A DNA stretch of 64,000 nucleotides from the NCBI RefSeq assembly GCF_003217255.1, contig NZ_QJTE01000002.1, positions 186,001 through 250,000 on the forward strand, read 5' to 3'. Below the pieces are notes generated by a model. It was given only the letters and a program-made list of their open reading frames with translations. It was not told the DNA's origin and did no database searches. This DNA comes from Pseudoroseicyclus aestuarii. GTDB lineage: Bacteria > Pseudomonadota > Alphaproteobacteria > Rhodobacterales > Rhodobacteraceae. The position numbers and the translations under genes were made by a program. Shown piece by piece: positions 56,201 through 64,000 of this stretch (within the stretch, counting starts at the first letter, position 1; each line of letters starts with the position of its first letter).

Positions 56201-56841
56201 GCGTCTATCTGCCCCCGCAGGATGAGATGGTTCAAGAGTTCTGTCAGCGGCATGCCCATGACGGTAAAGTAGTCCCCCTGCACCATGGTAAACAGGCGAA
56301 CGCCTTCTTCTTCCAGCTTGTAGGCGCCGGCGGAACCTTTGATCGACGGCCAGTTGCGGTCGACATATCCCTTTAGCCAATGGTCCGAGGCATCGCGCAT
56401 GATCATTCGCACCGTGCCGACATGGCGCCAGACCGGGCGTCCTTCCTCGACCAGAACGGCAGCCGACAACAGCCTGTGCGTGCGTCCACGCAGGGCGCGA
56501 AGCTGATCGAGCGCCGCCTGCGGCGTCTCGGGCTTGCCGTAGAGCTGCCCCTCGCAATCGAGGATCTGATCGCAGCCCAGAACCAGCGCCTCAGGCCGGC
56601 GGGCGCCGCCGCGCATCGCCTTCAATTCGGCCAACGCACCGGCGATATCGGGGGCAGGGGCCCCCTCGGCTACCAGCGCCTCGCGCAGGGCGGCTTCGTC
56701 GACGCGGACCGGCGCCACCTCAAAGGGCACGCGTGCCGCGCGCAGCAGAGCGGCACGCGTTTGCGAGCCGGAGGCGAGCACCAGGGGCCGGGCCCCGGCC
56801 GGCGGCTCGGGGAGAGCCGGGCTATCTGCGTCTGTGGACAA
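56197..56841 (-). CDS. Maf family nucleotide pyrophosphatase
   Basis: Protein of about 214 aa. [24 protein letters not shown] is the Maf start, VLGCDQIL carries the catalytic Asp, and [15 protein letters not shown] is a later conserved block. Maf proteins hydrolyse non-canonical or canonical NTPs. No ATG or usable GTG lies between the upstream in-frame stop and this block, so the start is assigned to TTG at 56841, giving a 20-residue leader with no obvious ribosome site. That TTG lies inside a DnaA-box-like sequence (TGTGGACAA). CTG at 56853 is an alternative. Confidence 0.88.
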   Translation of the reverse strand: MSTDADSPALPEPPAGARPLVLASGSQTRAALLRAARVPFEVAPVRVDEAALREALVAEGAPAPDIAGALAELKAMRGGARRPEALVLGCDQILDCEGQLYGKPETPQAALDQLRALRGRTHRLLSAAVLVEEGRPVWRHVGTVRMIMRDASDHWLKGYVDRNWPSIKGSAGAYKLEEEGVRLFTMVQGDYFTVMGMPLTELLNHLILRGQIDA

Positions 56842-57211
56842 GGTGTTGGACAGCTCTGCGGGGGAATCGGGTCACGGGATGGGGACGGATCCAGACCGAA
56901 CCGCCGCCACGGGAAAACTGGCCGATTCAGCCCCAGAACGAAACCTGTTTCTGCACCCGTGGATGGGGACAAACTGGTGCTGTGCACAAAATCCGAGGCC
57001 GCGAGAGTCAAGATGAGTCGTCCACGCACCTGGATCCGTAATCCATTGGCAGAGAACGATATTCGGATTCAGCACCCCGCCCGGATCCGGGCAGGGCCCG
57101 TGGACAGTCTTGTGGACGACTCTGGGGCGAGAGGTTATCCCCAGCACATCTAACACCTTCATCCCTTTTAAAATCTTCGATTTAAAGAGAGATGCCCGAC
57201 CGGAGACGCGC
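56833..57211. other. Candidate chromosomal replication origin (oriC)
   Basis: Largest non-coding gap in the window, about 370 bases, between maf and hemJ. DnaA-box-like sequences include TGTGGACAA (56833-56841), TGTGCACAA (56981-56989), TGTGGACGA (57111-57119) and TTATCCCCA (57135-57143). Six GANTC sites (56864, 56924, 57005, 57015, 57066, 57118), targets of the CcrM methylase, fall here; about 1.4 would be expected by chance in 350 bases. An AT-rich block at 57163-57190 (CTTTTAAAATC...TTTAAAGAG) could be the unwinding element. parA/parB and rho nearby fit an alphaproteobacterial origin. Confidence 0.7.
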
Positions 57212-57664
57212 ATGACCGACTGGCTGATCACGGCCTATCCTTGGACCAAGACCGGCCATATCGTCGCGATGGTCGCCTGGATGGCGGGCATGTTCTATCT
57301 GCCGCGCCTCTTCGTCTATCACGCGGAACGCGCGCAGACGGGGGACGAGGTCGATGCGACGTTCCGGGTCATGGAACGTAAGCTACTGAAACTGATCATG
57401 AATCCGGCAATGATCGCGACCTGGACGTTCGGGCTTCTGCTGGTTCTCACGCCGGGCGTGGTCAGCTGGAGCGAGCCCTGGCCCTGGATCAAGGCCCTGG
57501 CCGTGCTGGGGATGAGCGGCCTTCACGGCTGGCTGGGAGGACGGCAGCGCGACTTCGAACAGGGACGCAACCGGATCCGAGGCCGGTCTTTCCGCATGAT
57601 CAACGAGATCCCGACCCTTCTGCTGCTGGTCATCGTCGTCGCCGTCGTGGTCCGCCCCTTCTAG
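57212..57664 (+). CDS. hemJ: Protoporphyrinogen oxidase HemJ
   Basis: Membrane protein of 150 aa (formerly UPF0093) with about four helices that oxidises protoporphyrinogen IX in heme synthesis where HemG/HemY are absent. The conserved His and Arg are in [25 protein letters not shown] (about 13-37), and the conserved Lys is in [13 protein letters not shown]. The ATG at 57212 is the family start (MTDWLI); the frame is open further into the origin region without similarity. Confidence 0.92.
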   Translation: MTDWLITAYPWTKTGHIVAMVAWMAGMFYLPRLFVYHAERAQTGDEVDATFRVMERKLLKLIMNPAMIATWTFGLLLVLTPGVVSWSEPWPWIKALAVLGMSGLHGWLGGRQRDFEQGRNRIRGRSFRMINEIPTLLLLVIVVAVVVRPF

Positions 57665-57794
57665 GCCCGGATCCGGGCGCGCGATTGACGCGGAACGCGC
57701 CGTCGCCTATGTGACCCCTGTACCCCCGTCCGGGGGCTGCATCTCATTTCCCAGCTTTGACGAAGCCGGCCCGACGCCGGCGAGGATCCGTTTC
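57665..57794 (+). promoter_or_regulatory. rho leader region with a GC hairpin
   Basis: 130 bases between hemJ and rho. CCCCCGTCCGGGGG at 57723-57736 forms a tight hairpin, but no T-run follows, so it is not a standard terminator. rho is autoregulated through its leader in several bacteria; whether this hairpin is involved is unknown. A TTGACG element at 57684-57689 could be a -35 sequence, but no good -10 follows. Confidence 0.35.
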
Positions 57795-59069
<1,275 letters not shown>

Positions 59070-59076
59070 GGGTGTC

Positions 59077-60363
59077 ATGTCCGCCCAGACGATCTTCGCC
59101 CTGGCCACGGCGCGGGGCCGCGCCGGCATCGCCGTCATCCGGCTTTCGGGGCCCGATGCGCTGACGGCCGCTGCCGCCCTCGCGGGGGCATTGCCCGAAG
59201 CGGGTCGCAGCCTGCGCCGCCTGCATGACGGGGATGGAGAGATCCTGGACGAGGCGCTCGTCCTGACATTCGCTCCGCGTCGCAGTTTTACCGGCGAAGC
59301 CGTCGTGGAGTTCCAATGCCACGGCAGTATGGCCGTGGTGTCCGCTGTCCTGGGCACGCTGGGGCAGAACCCGCTGCTGCGACCGGCTGAAGCCGGTGAA
59401 TTTACGCGGCGCGCGCTGGAGAATGGGCGGCTGGACTTGGCCCGGGTCGAGGGGCTCGCCGATCTCATCGACGCGGAGACGGAGGCGCAGCGCCGTCATG
59501 CCGTACGCGTCTTCGGCGGTGCGCTCCGCGCCCTTGTCGAAGGCTGGCGGGCCGATCTACTGCGCGCTGCGGCCCTGATCGAGGCCACGATCGATTTCGC
59601 CGACGAAGATGTCCCTGTCGACGTGCTGCCCGAGGTTGCGGAGCTGCTGAACGGCGTGATGGGAGAGGTGCAAAGCGAGTTGCGGGGAATCGGCGCGGCC
59701 GAGCGGCTTCGCGAGGGCTTCGAAGTCGCCATCGTCGGGCGCCCGAACCTCGGAAAGTCCACTCTTCTCAATCGCTTGGCAGGACGCGACGCCGCCATCA
59801 CCTCGACCGTCGCGGGAACGACCCGTGACGTCATCGAGGTGCGCATGGATCTGGCCGGGCTGCCGGTGACGCTCCTCGATACTGCCGGGTTGCGCGAGAG
59901 TGCCGATGAGGTCGAACGGATCGGGGTCGAGCGGGCGAAGGCGCGGGCGGCGCAGGCGGACCTGCGGGTGCACCTGGTGCAGAATGAGGGCGACGCGCCG
60001 GAAATAGGTCTTGAGGCCGACGATATCATTCTCGTGGCCAAGAGCGACTCGCCCAGACCGGGCGGAATCTCCGGGGTAACTGGCGCTGGCGTCGAGGAGT
60101 TGATCGGCCATATCGGCGAGACGTTGTCCCGCCGCGCGGCCGGGGCAGGGACCGCGTCTCGAGCGCGGCATCGGCGATCCCTGCTGATCGCGGACGAGCA
60201 TCTGGGTAGGGCCCTTGAATTGATCGGCCAAGGGGCAGATAACCCGGATCTCATCGCCGAAGAGCTGCGTCGCGGAATTCGGGCGCTCGAGGAAATGGTC
60301 GGCCGCATTGATGTAGAAGAGGTTCTCGGAGAGATATTCTCGAGCTTCTGCATCGGAAAGTGA
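59077..60363 (+). CDS. mnmE: tRNA modification GTPase MnmE (TrmE)
   Basis: GTPase of 428 aa that, with MnmG, forms the 5-(carboxymethyl)aminomethyl group on U34 of tRNAs such as the tRNA-Lys(UUU) in this window. The N-terminal folate-binding domain (1-115), helical domain, inserted G domain (about 210-365; [31 protein letters not shown]) and the C-terminal FCIGK that carries the catalytic Cys are all present. Just upstream of mnmG. Confidence 0.96.
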   Translation: MSAQTIFALATARGRAGIAVIRLSGPDALTAAAALAGALPEAGRSLRRLHDGDGEILDEALVLTFAPRRSFTGEAVVEFQCHGSMAVVSAVLGTLGQNPLLRPAEAGEFTRRALENGRLDLARVEGLADLIDAETEAQRRHAVRVFGGALRALVEGWRADLLRAAALIEATIDFADEDVPVDVLPEVAELLNGVMGEVQSELRGIGAAERLREGFEVAIVGRPNLGKSTLLNRLAGRDAAITSTVAGTTRDVIEVRMDLAGLPVTLLDTAGLRESADEVERIGVERAKARAAQADLRVHLVQNEGDAPEIGLEADDIILVAKSDSPRPGGISGVTGAGVEELIGHIGETLSRRAAGAGTASRARHRRSLLIADEHLGRALELIGQGADNPDLIAEELRRGIRALEEMVGRIDVEEVLGEIFSSFCIGK

Positions 60364-60365
60364 GG

Positions 60366-62243
60366 ATGTTCCACGTGAAACATTCAGCATTTGACGTCAT
60401 CGTGGTCGGAGGCGGCCATGCCGGGGCCGAGGCGGCCCATGCCGCGGCGCGATCCGGCGCCCGGACAGCGATGATCACGCTGCGGCTTTCGGGCATCGGC
60501 GTCATGTCCTGCAACCCGGCCATCGGCGGGCTTGGCAAAGGGCATCTCGTTCGCGAGATCGACGCCTTGGACGGTCTGATGGGTCGGGTCGCGGATCGCG
60601 CCGGGCTACAGTTCCGGCTTCTTAACCGGCGGAAGGGCCCGGCCGTGCAGGGGCCCCGCAGCCAGTCGGATCGCGAAGTCTACCGCACCACGATGCTTGA
60701 GGCGCTGCAGGGTACGCCCAATCTGACGATACTCGAGGCCGAAGTCTCGGATCTTAAGGTCGCCGGTGAGGAGGTTCAGGGCGTATTCCTGGCCGACGGG
60801 TCGGAGATCACTGCCGCCGCCGTCGTTCTGACGACTGGCACCTTCTTGCGCGGTGTCATCCATATCGGTGAGGAAAGCCGCGAGGGTGGCCGCGCGGGTG
60901 ATAACGCGTCGAACGCCTTGGCCCGGCGCATCGCGGATCTGGGGCTGCCGCTTGGGCGGTTGAAGACCGGTACGCCGCCACGGCTTGCGCGGAACTCTAT
61001 CGACTGGGACAGCCTCGAGGAGCAGCCCGGCGACGCCGACCCCGTCATGCTGTCGTTCCTGAGTAAGGGGCCCAGCCTGCGCCAGGTCTCCTGCGCCATA
61101 ACGCATACGAATGCCCGAACGCATGAGATCATCAGCGAGAATCTGACGCGGTCGGCGATGTACGGTGGCTACATGTCGTCGATTGGTCCGCGCTACTGCC
61201 CCTCGATCGAGGACAAGGTTGTCCGCTTCGCCGACAAGACCTCTCACCAGATCTTCCTCGAGCCGGAGGGTCTGTCCAGCGATCTGGTCTACCCGAACGG
61301 CATCTCCACATCCTTGCCGGCGGCGGTGCAAGACTACTACGTTCGGAGTATCAGAGGCCTCGAACAGGCTATCATCGTGCAGCCCGGCTACGCGATCGAG
61401 TACGATTACATCGACCCAAGAGCCCTGCGCCCCTCATTGGAGGTGAAGGATGTCGGTGGCCTTTATCTGGCTGGCCAGATCAACGGCACCACTGGCTATG
61501 AGGAAGCAGCGGCGCAGGGCCTCTTCGCCGGCATCAACGCCGCGCGGCGTGGTCGGGAGCAGGAGGCGATCGGCCTGAGCCGGAGCACCTCCTACCTGGG
61601 CGTGATGATCGACGACCTGACGACGCGTGGCGTGACTGAGCCGTACCGGATGTTTACGTCGCGAGCTGAGTTCCGCCTCAGTCTTCGCGCCGATAATGCG
61701 GATCAGAGGCTGACACCGCTGGGGCGAGAGACTGGTTTGGTTTCGGATGATCGTTGGACTGCCTTCCAGAAGAAGGTGGCCGACATTGCAGAAGTCCGCG
61801 CAACGGCTCGCGACCAAATCGTCTCGGCCACACAAATGGTGGCGGTTGGCCTGACTCCTCCCTCGAGCGGCGAAAAGCGATCGCTGTTGGAGGTCATGGC
61901 CTCGGCATCACTCACCGCAAATCAGGTAAGTCAACTATGCGAGCCGCTTGGTGCGTCTGACAATTCTATCGTTCAGCAGGTTCAGACCGAAGCGCTGTAC
62001 AAGACTTATGAGGATCGTCAGAGCAGGGATGCCGCTGCCTTGCAGGCGGAGGAAGGCAAGGCGCTTCCGGCCGATCTAGATTACGACGCGATTGATGGCC
62101 TGTCGTCCGAAATTCGTCGCAAGCTGAAGGATCATCGACCGGCCAACCTCGGGCAGGCGGCGCGCATCGAAGGTATGACTCCCTCCGCCAGCTTGCTGCT
62201 CATCGCTGCGCTGCGCCGTCGTGACCTTGCTAGGGCGTCGTGA
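60366..62243 (+). CDS. mnmG: tRNA uridine-5-carboxymethylaminomethyl modification enzyme MnmG (GidA)
   Basis: FAD enzyme of 625 aa, partner of MnmE. FAD site [21 protein letters not shown] (about 12-32), [30 protein letters not shown], and the C-terminal helical domain ending RRRDLA are visible. The ATG at 60366 opens [10 protein letters not shown]; its codons for FHVKH form a parS-like site. GTG at 60360 is an alternative start. mnmG overlaps rsmG (TGATG) at its end. Confidence 0.96.
   Translation: MFHVKHSAFDVIVVGGGHAGAEAAHAAARSGARTAMITLRLSGIGVMSCNPAIGGLGKGHLVREIDALDGLMGRVADRAGLQFRLLNRRKGPAVQGPRSQSDREVYRTTMLEALQGTPNLTILEAEVSDLKVAGEEVQGVFLADGSEITAAAVVLTTGTFLRGVIHIGEESREGGRAGDNASNALARRIADLGLPLGRLKTGTPPRLARNSIDWDSLEEQPGDADPVMLSFLSKGPSLRQVSCAITHTNARTHEIISENLTRSAMYGGYMSSIGPRYCPSIEDKVVRFADKTSHQIFLEPEGLSSDLVYPNGISTSLPAAVQDYYVRSIRGLEQAIIVQPGYAIEYDYIDPRALRPSLEVKDVGGLYLAGQINGTTGYEEAAAQGLFAGINAARRGREQEAIGLSRSTSYLGVMIDDLTTRGVTEPYRMFTSRAEFRLSLRADNADQRLTPLGRETGLVSDDRWTAFQKKVADIAEVRATARDQIVSATQMVAVGLTPPSSGEKRSLLEVMASASLTANQVSQLCEPLGASDNSIVQQVQTEALYKTYEDRQSRDAAALQAEEGKALPADLDYDAIDGLSSEIRRKLKDHRPANLGQAARIEGMTPSASLLLIAALRRRDLARAS
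60367..60382. promoter_or_regulatory. parS: parS-like centromere site in mnmG
   Basis: TGTTCCACGTGAAACA matches 15 of 16 positions of the parS consensus TGTTTCACGTGAAACA. It lies in the first codons of mnmG, about 2.5 kb from parA, and encodes FHVKH, a known way in which parS is carried by coding sequence. ParB should bind here to load the partition complex. Confidence 0.9.
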
Positions 62244-62848
62244 TGCACGAAGTATCAAGCGATGTTTCACGTGAAACGGAGGAAAGGCTGCAGAGGTTCG
62301 CCGATCTCCTCAGGAAGTGGTCGAGCAAGATAAACCTCGTGTCCGCAAGAGACATAGAGTTTCTTTGGGATCGCCATATCCGGGATTGCCTGCAACTCCT
62401 TCCGCTCGTGCCTCAAGGCGCCACACGATGGGTCGACATGGGCAGCGGTGGCGGGCTGCCCGGCGTCGTCTTGGGCTGCGTCTTCGCAGACGGAAACGGG
62501 CCCAGGATGACGATGATCGAAAGCGATCAGCGCAAGGCGACCTTCCTGCGGACTTGCATTCGCGAGCTGAACCTGCGTGCCGAAGTGATCTCTGAGCGCG
62601 TCGAGAGGGTGGAGCCTCAAGCCGGAGATGTCGTTAGCGCCCGGGCCCTCGCCGCCCTCCCGGACCTTCTGCCATGGGTTCATCGCCATCTTGCGCCAGA
62701 CGGTGTCGCCATCCTGCCCAAGGGGCGCACCGCAGCCTCCGAGATCGCCGCGGCGCAGCAGCACTGGCACTTCGATTTGCAGCAGACGGCCAGCGCATTC
62801 GGCGATGGCAGCATTCTCGTTCTAAGGGATATTCAACGTGCCGCCTGA
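62243..62848 (+). CDS. rsmG: 16S rRNA methyltransferase RsmG (GidB)
   Basis: SAM-dependent methyltransferase of 201 aa that makes m7G527 in 16S rRNA. SAM motif WVDMGSGGGLPGVVLG (about 68-83), MIESDQRKATFLR and SARALAALPDLLPWV are characteristic. The ATG at 62243 overlaps the mnmG stop (TGATG); a GTG at 62240 is also in frame. Its first codons (DVSRET) contain a parS-like sequence. It ends 11 bases inside parA. Confidence 0.95.
   Translation: MHEVSSDVSRETEERLQRFADLLRKWSSKINLVSARDIEFLWDRHIRDCLQLLPLVPQGATRWVDMGSGGGLPGVVLGCVFADGNGPRMTMIESDQRKATFLRTCIRELNLRAEVISERVERVEPQAGDVVSARALAALPDLLPWVHRHLAPDGVAILPKGRTAASEIAAAQQHWHFDLQQTASAFGDGSILVLRDIQRAA
62263..62278. promoter_or_regulatory. parS: parS-like centromere site in rsmG
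   Basis: TGTTTCACGTGAAACG matches 15 of 16 positions of the parS consensus; only the last base differs. It encodes VSRET in the N-terminus of RsmG. It lies about 0.6 kb upstream of parA and forms a pair with the site in mnmG. Confidence 0.92.
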
Positions 62849-63650
62849 AACCAGCCGTCGACTGCCGCGTATCCTGGCGGTGGTGAACCAGAAGGGCGGG
62901 GTGGGAAAAACTACGACCGCCATCAACCTTGGCGCCTCGCTCGCGGCCTCGGGGCGGCGTGTTCATCTCGTCGATCTTGATCCGCAGGGCAACGCATCGA
63001 CGGGTCTCGGGTCGGAGGCGATGACGCGGGACCATTCGACCTATGACCTCCTGCTTGGCGATGCGGCTCTGTCAGAGGCCTCGCGGCCCACGCAGATCGA
63101 GAACCTGTGGCTCGTGCCCTCGACTAGCGACCTGAGCTCCGCTGATATCGACCTGATGACGAACGAGCGGCGGACACATCTCCTGCGGAATGTCCTTCGG
63201 GCAGAGAGTGTCGCCTCTCTCGGCGCCGATTACGTGCTGATCGATTGCCCGCCTTCGCTCAACATCCTGACCCTGAACGCGATGGTGGCCGCAGATGCCC
63301 TCGTGGTGCCGTTGCAGGCCGAATTCTTCGCGCTCGAGGGGTTGTCGCAGCTCATGCTGACCCTGCGCGAAGTGCGACAAAGCGCGAACCCGGCGCTGCG
63401 CATCGAAGGGGTGGTCCTGACCATGTACGACCGTCGAAACAACCTGTCTCAGCAGGTGGAGGCGGACGCGCGCGGGACCCTGGGGGAGATGGTGTTCCAG
63501 ACCGTCATTCCCCGCAACGTCCGACTGAGTGAGGCGCCGTCTCATGCGCTGTCGGTTCTTGAGTATGATCCGCAGTCCAGCGGGGCGAGGGCCTACAAGG
63601 CGCTTGCCGGAGAATTGATGGCGCGGGAAGCAAGGGAGGTCGCCGAATGA
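62838..63650 (+). CDS. parA: Chromosome partitioning ATPase ParA (Soj)
   Basis: Deviant Walker ATPase of 270 aa. The deviant Walker A VNQKGGVGKTTTAINLG (about 16-32) with signature Lys, DLDPQGNAST, the DCPPSLNILTLNA block and LVPSTSDLSSADIDL are clear. It has no N-terminal helix-turn-helix, so it is the chromosomal Soj-type. GTG start at 62838, overlapping rsmG by 11 bases. It moves the ParB-parS complexes during segregation. Confidence 0.96.
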   Translation: MPPETSRRLPRILAVVNQKGGVGKTTTAINLGASLAASGRRVHLVDLDPQGNASTGLGSEAMTRDHSTYDLLLGDAALSEASRPTQIENLWLVPSTSDLSSADIDLMTNERRTHLLRNVLRAESVASLGADYVLIDCPPSLNILTLNAMVAADALVVPLQAEFFALEGLSQLMLTLREVRQSANPALRIEGVVLTMYDRRNNLSQQVEADARGTLGEMVFQTVIPRNVRLSEAPSHALSVLEYDPQSSGARAYKALAGELMAREAREVAE

Positions 63651-64000
63651 CCGACAAGACAGTGAGGCCGCGTGGCCTCGGGCGAGGGTTATCTGCGCTG
63701 ATGGCTGATGTATCGACCCCCGAACCGGAGGCGCACAAACCGCGCCGGCCGGACCTGATGGTCCCGGTGGAGCGGATCTTCCCGAACCCGGACCAGCCGC
63801 GCCGCCATTTCGCGGAAGAGGCCCTGGCCGAGCTTGCCGCCTCGATGAAGGATCGCGGCGTCATTCAGCCGCTCATCGTGCGGCCCCATGACGACGGCGA
63901 GCGATACGAGATCGTCGCCGGTGAGCGTCGGTGGCGTGCGGCTCAACTGGCGCAGCTGCACGAGGTGCCTGTCCTGGTGCGGCATTACACCGACACCGAG
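63647..64000 (+). CDS. parB: Chromosome partitioning protein ParB (N-terminal part, cut by window end)
   Basis: Partial: 118 codons to the end of the window. The N-terminal ParA-interaction motif RGLGRGLSALMAD, the ParB/Srx nucleotide-binding core with NPDQPRRHF, GVIQPLIVRP and IVAGERRWRAAQLA (CTPase GERRxRA motif) are visible. The ATG at 63647 overlaps the parA stop (ATGA). ParB should bind the two nearby parS-like sites. Confidence 0.95.
   Translation, partial: MTDKTVRPRGLGRGLSALMADVSTPEPEAHKPRRPDLMVPVERIFPNPDQPRRHFAEEALAELAASMKDRGVIQPLIVRPHDDGERYEIVAGERRWRAAQLAQLHEVPVLVRHYTDTE

Noticed and set aside
57723-57736. GC hairpin before rho as a terminator of hemJ
   Set aside because: The stem is strong but no T-run follows; noted as part of the rho leader only.

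Overview
The window is about 64 kb of GC-rich bacterial chromosome. It looks like an alphaproteobacterium of the order Rhodobacterales (Roseobacter-type). The reasons are the gene orders lptC-lptA-lptB-hpf-ptsN, Tim44/TimA-MltA-Smr next to fxsA-secB-dnaQ-coaE-aroE-maf, and hemJ-rho-mnmE-mnmG-rsmG-parA-parB, together with the protein families seen and the compact ATGA/TGATG-coupled operons. This assignment is inferred from gene content; no database search was run. Nearly every base is coding, and almost everything is housekeeping or envelope biology. I saw no CRISPR array, insertion sequence, prophage, toxin-antitoxin pair or rRNA.

Layout. 1-2.6 kb: end of an unidentified gene, then a LolD/MacB-type ABC ATPase, an FtsX-type permease and a DUF3299 protein. 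2.7-6.4 kb: RNase D, LptC/LptA/LptB (lipopolysaccharide transport), hibernation factor HPF and PtsN. 6.4-14.6 kb: an envelope-glycan block with a two-domain sulfotransferase, a branching glycosyltransferase, two paralogous family-2 glycosyltransferases, GalU, CysQ and a polysaccharide-export permease. 14.6-22.4 kb: ureohydrolase, AlkB, DnaK/DnaJ, RadC, a PstS-OmpA fusion and a membrane microprotein. 22.6-28.0 kb: SecA, parvulin PPIase, ArgJ, MutT. 28.2-33.9 kb: a 48-aa ORF, then the rimP-nusA-ylxR-infB operon with a candidate attenuator. 34-40.8 kb: MFS transporter, Hsp70-like protein, DUF475 protein, peptide-binding protein, MtaB and DapF. 41.7-44.2 kb: tRNA-Lys, an AT-rich secreted orphan, FolA and ThyA. 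44.4-47.3 kb: hslV-membrane protein-hslU. 47.4-53.5 kb: metallophosphoesterase, lipid kinase, MFS, Smr, MltA, Tim44-like protein and FxsA. 53.5-56.8 kb: SecB, DnaQ, CoaE, AroE, Maf. 56.8-57.2 kb: the longest non-coding gap, with DnaA-box-like and GANTC sites and an AT-rich block, a strong candidate for the chromosomal origin. 57.2-64 kb: HemJ, Rho, MnmE, MnmG, RsmG, ParA and the start of ParB, with two parS-like sites inside coding regions.

The right end reads as the origin/partition region of the main chromosome. The points most worth checking are the candidate oriC and parS sites, the attenuator before rimP, the Cys-to-Ser change at a predicted catalytic position of DapF, the Asp for His change in the ureohydrolase metal motif, the two-domain sulfotransferase in the glycan block, and the AT-rich orphan beside tRNA-Lys.
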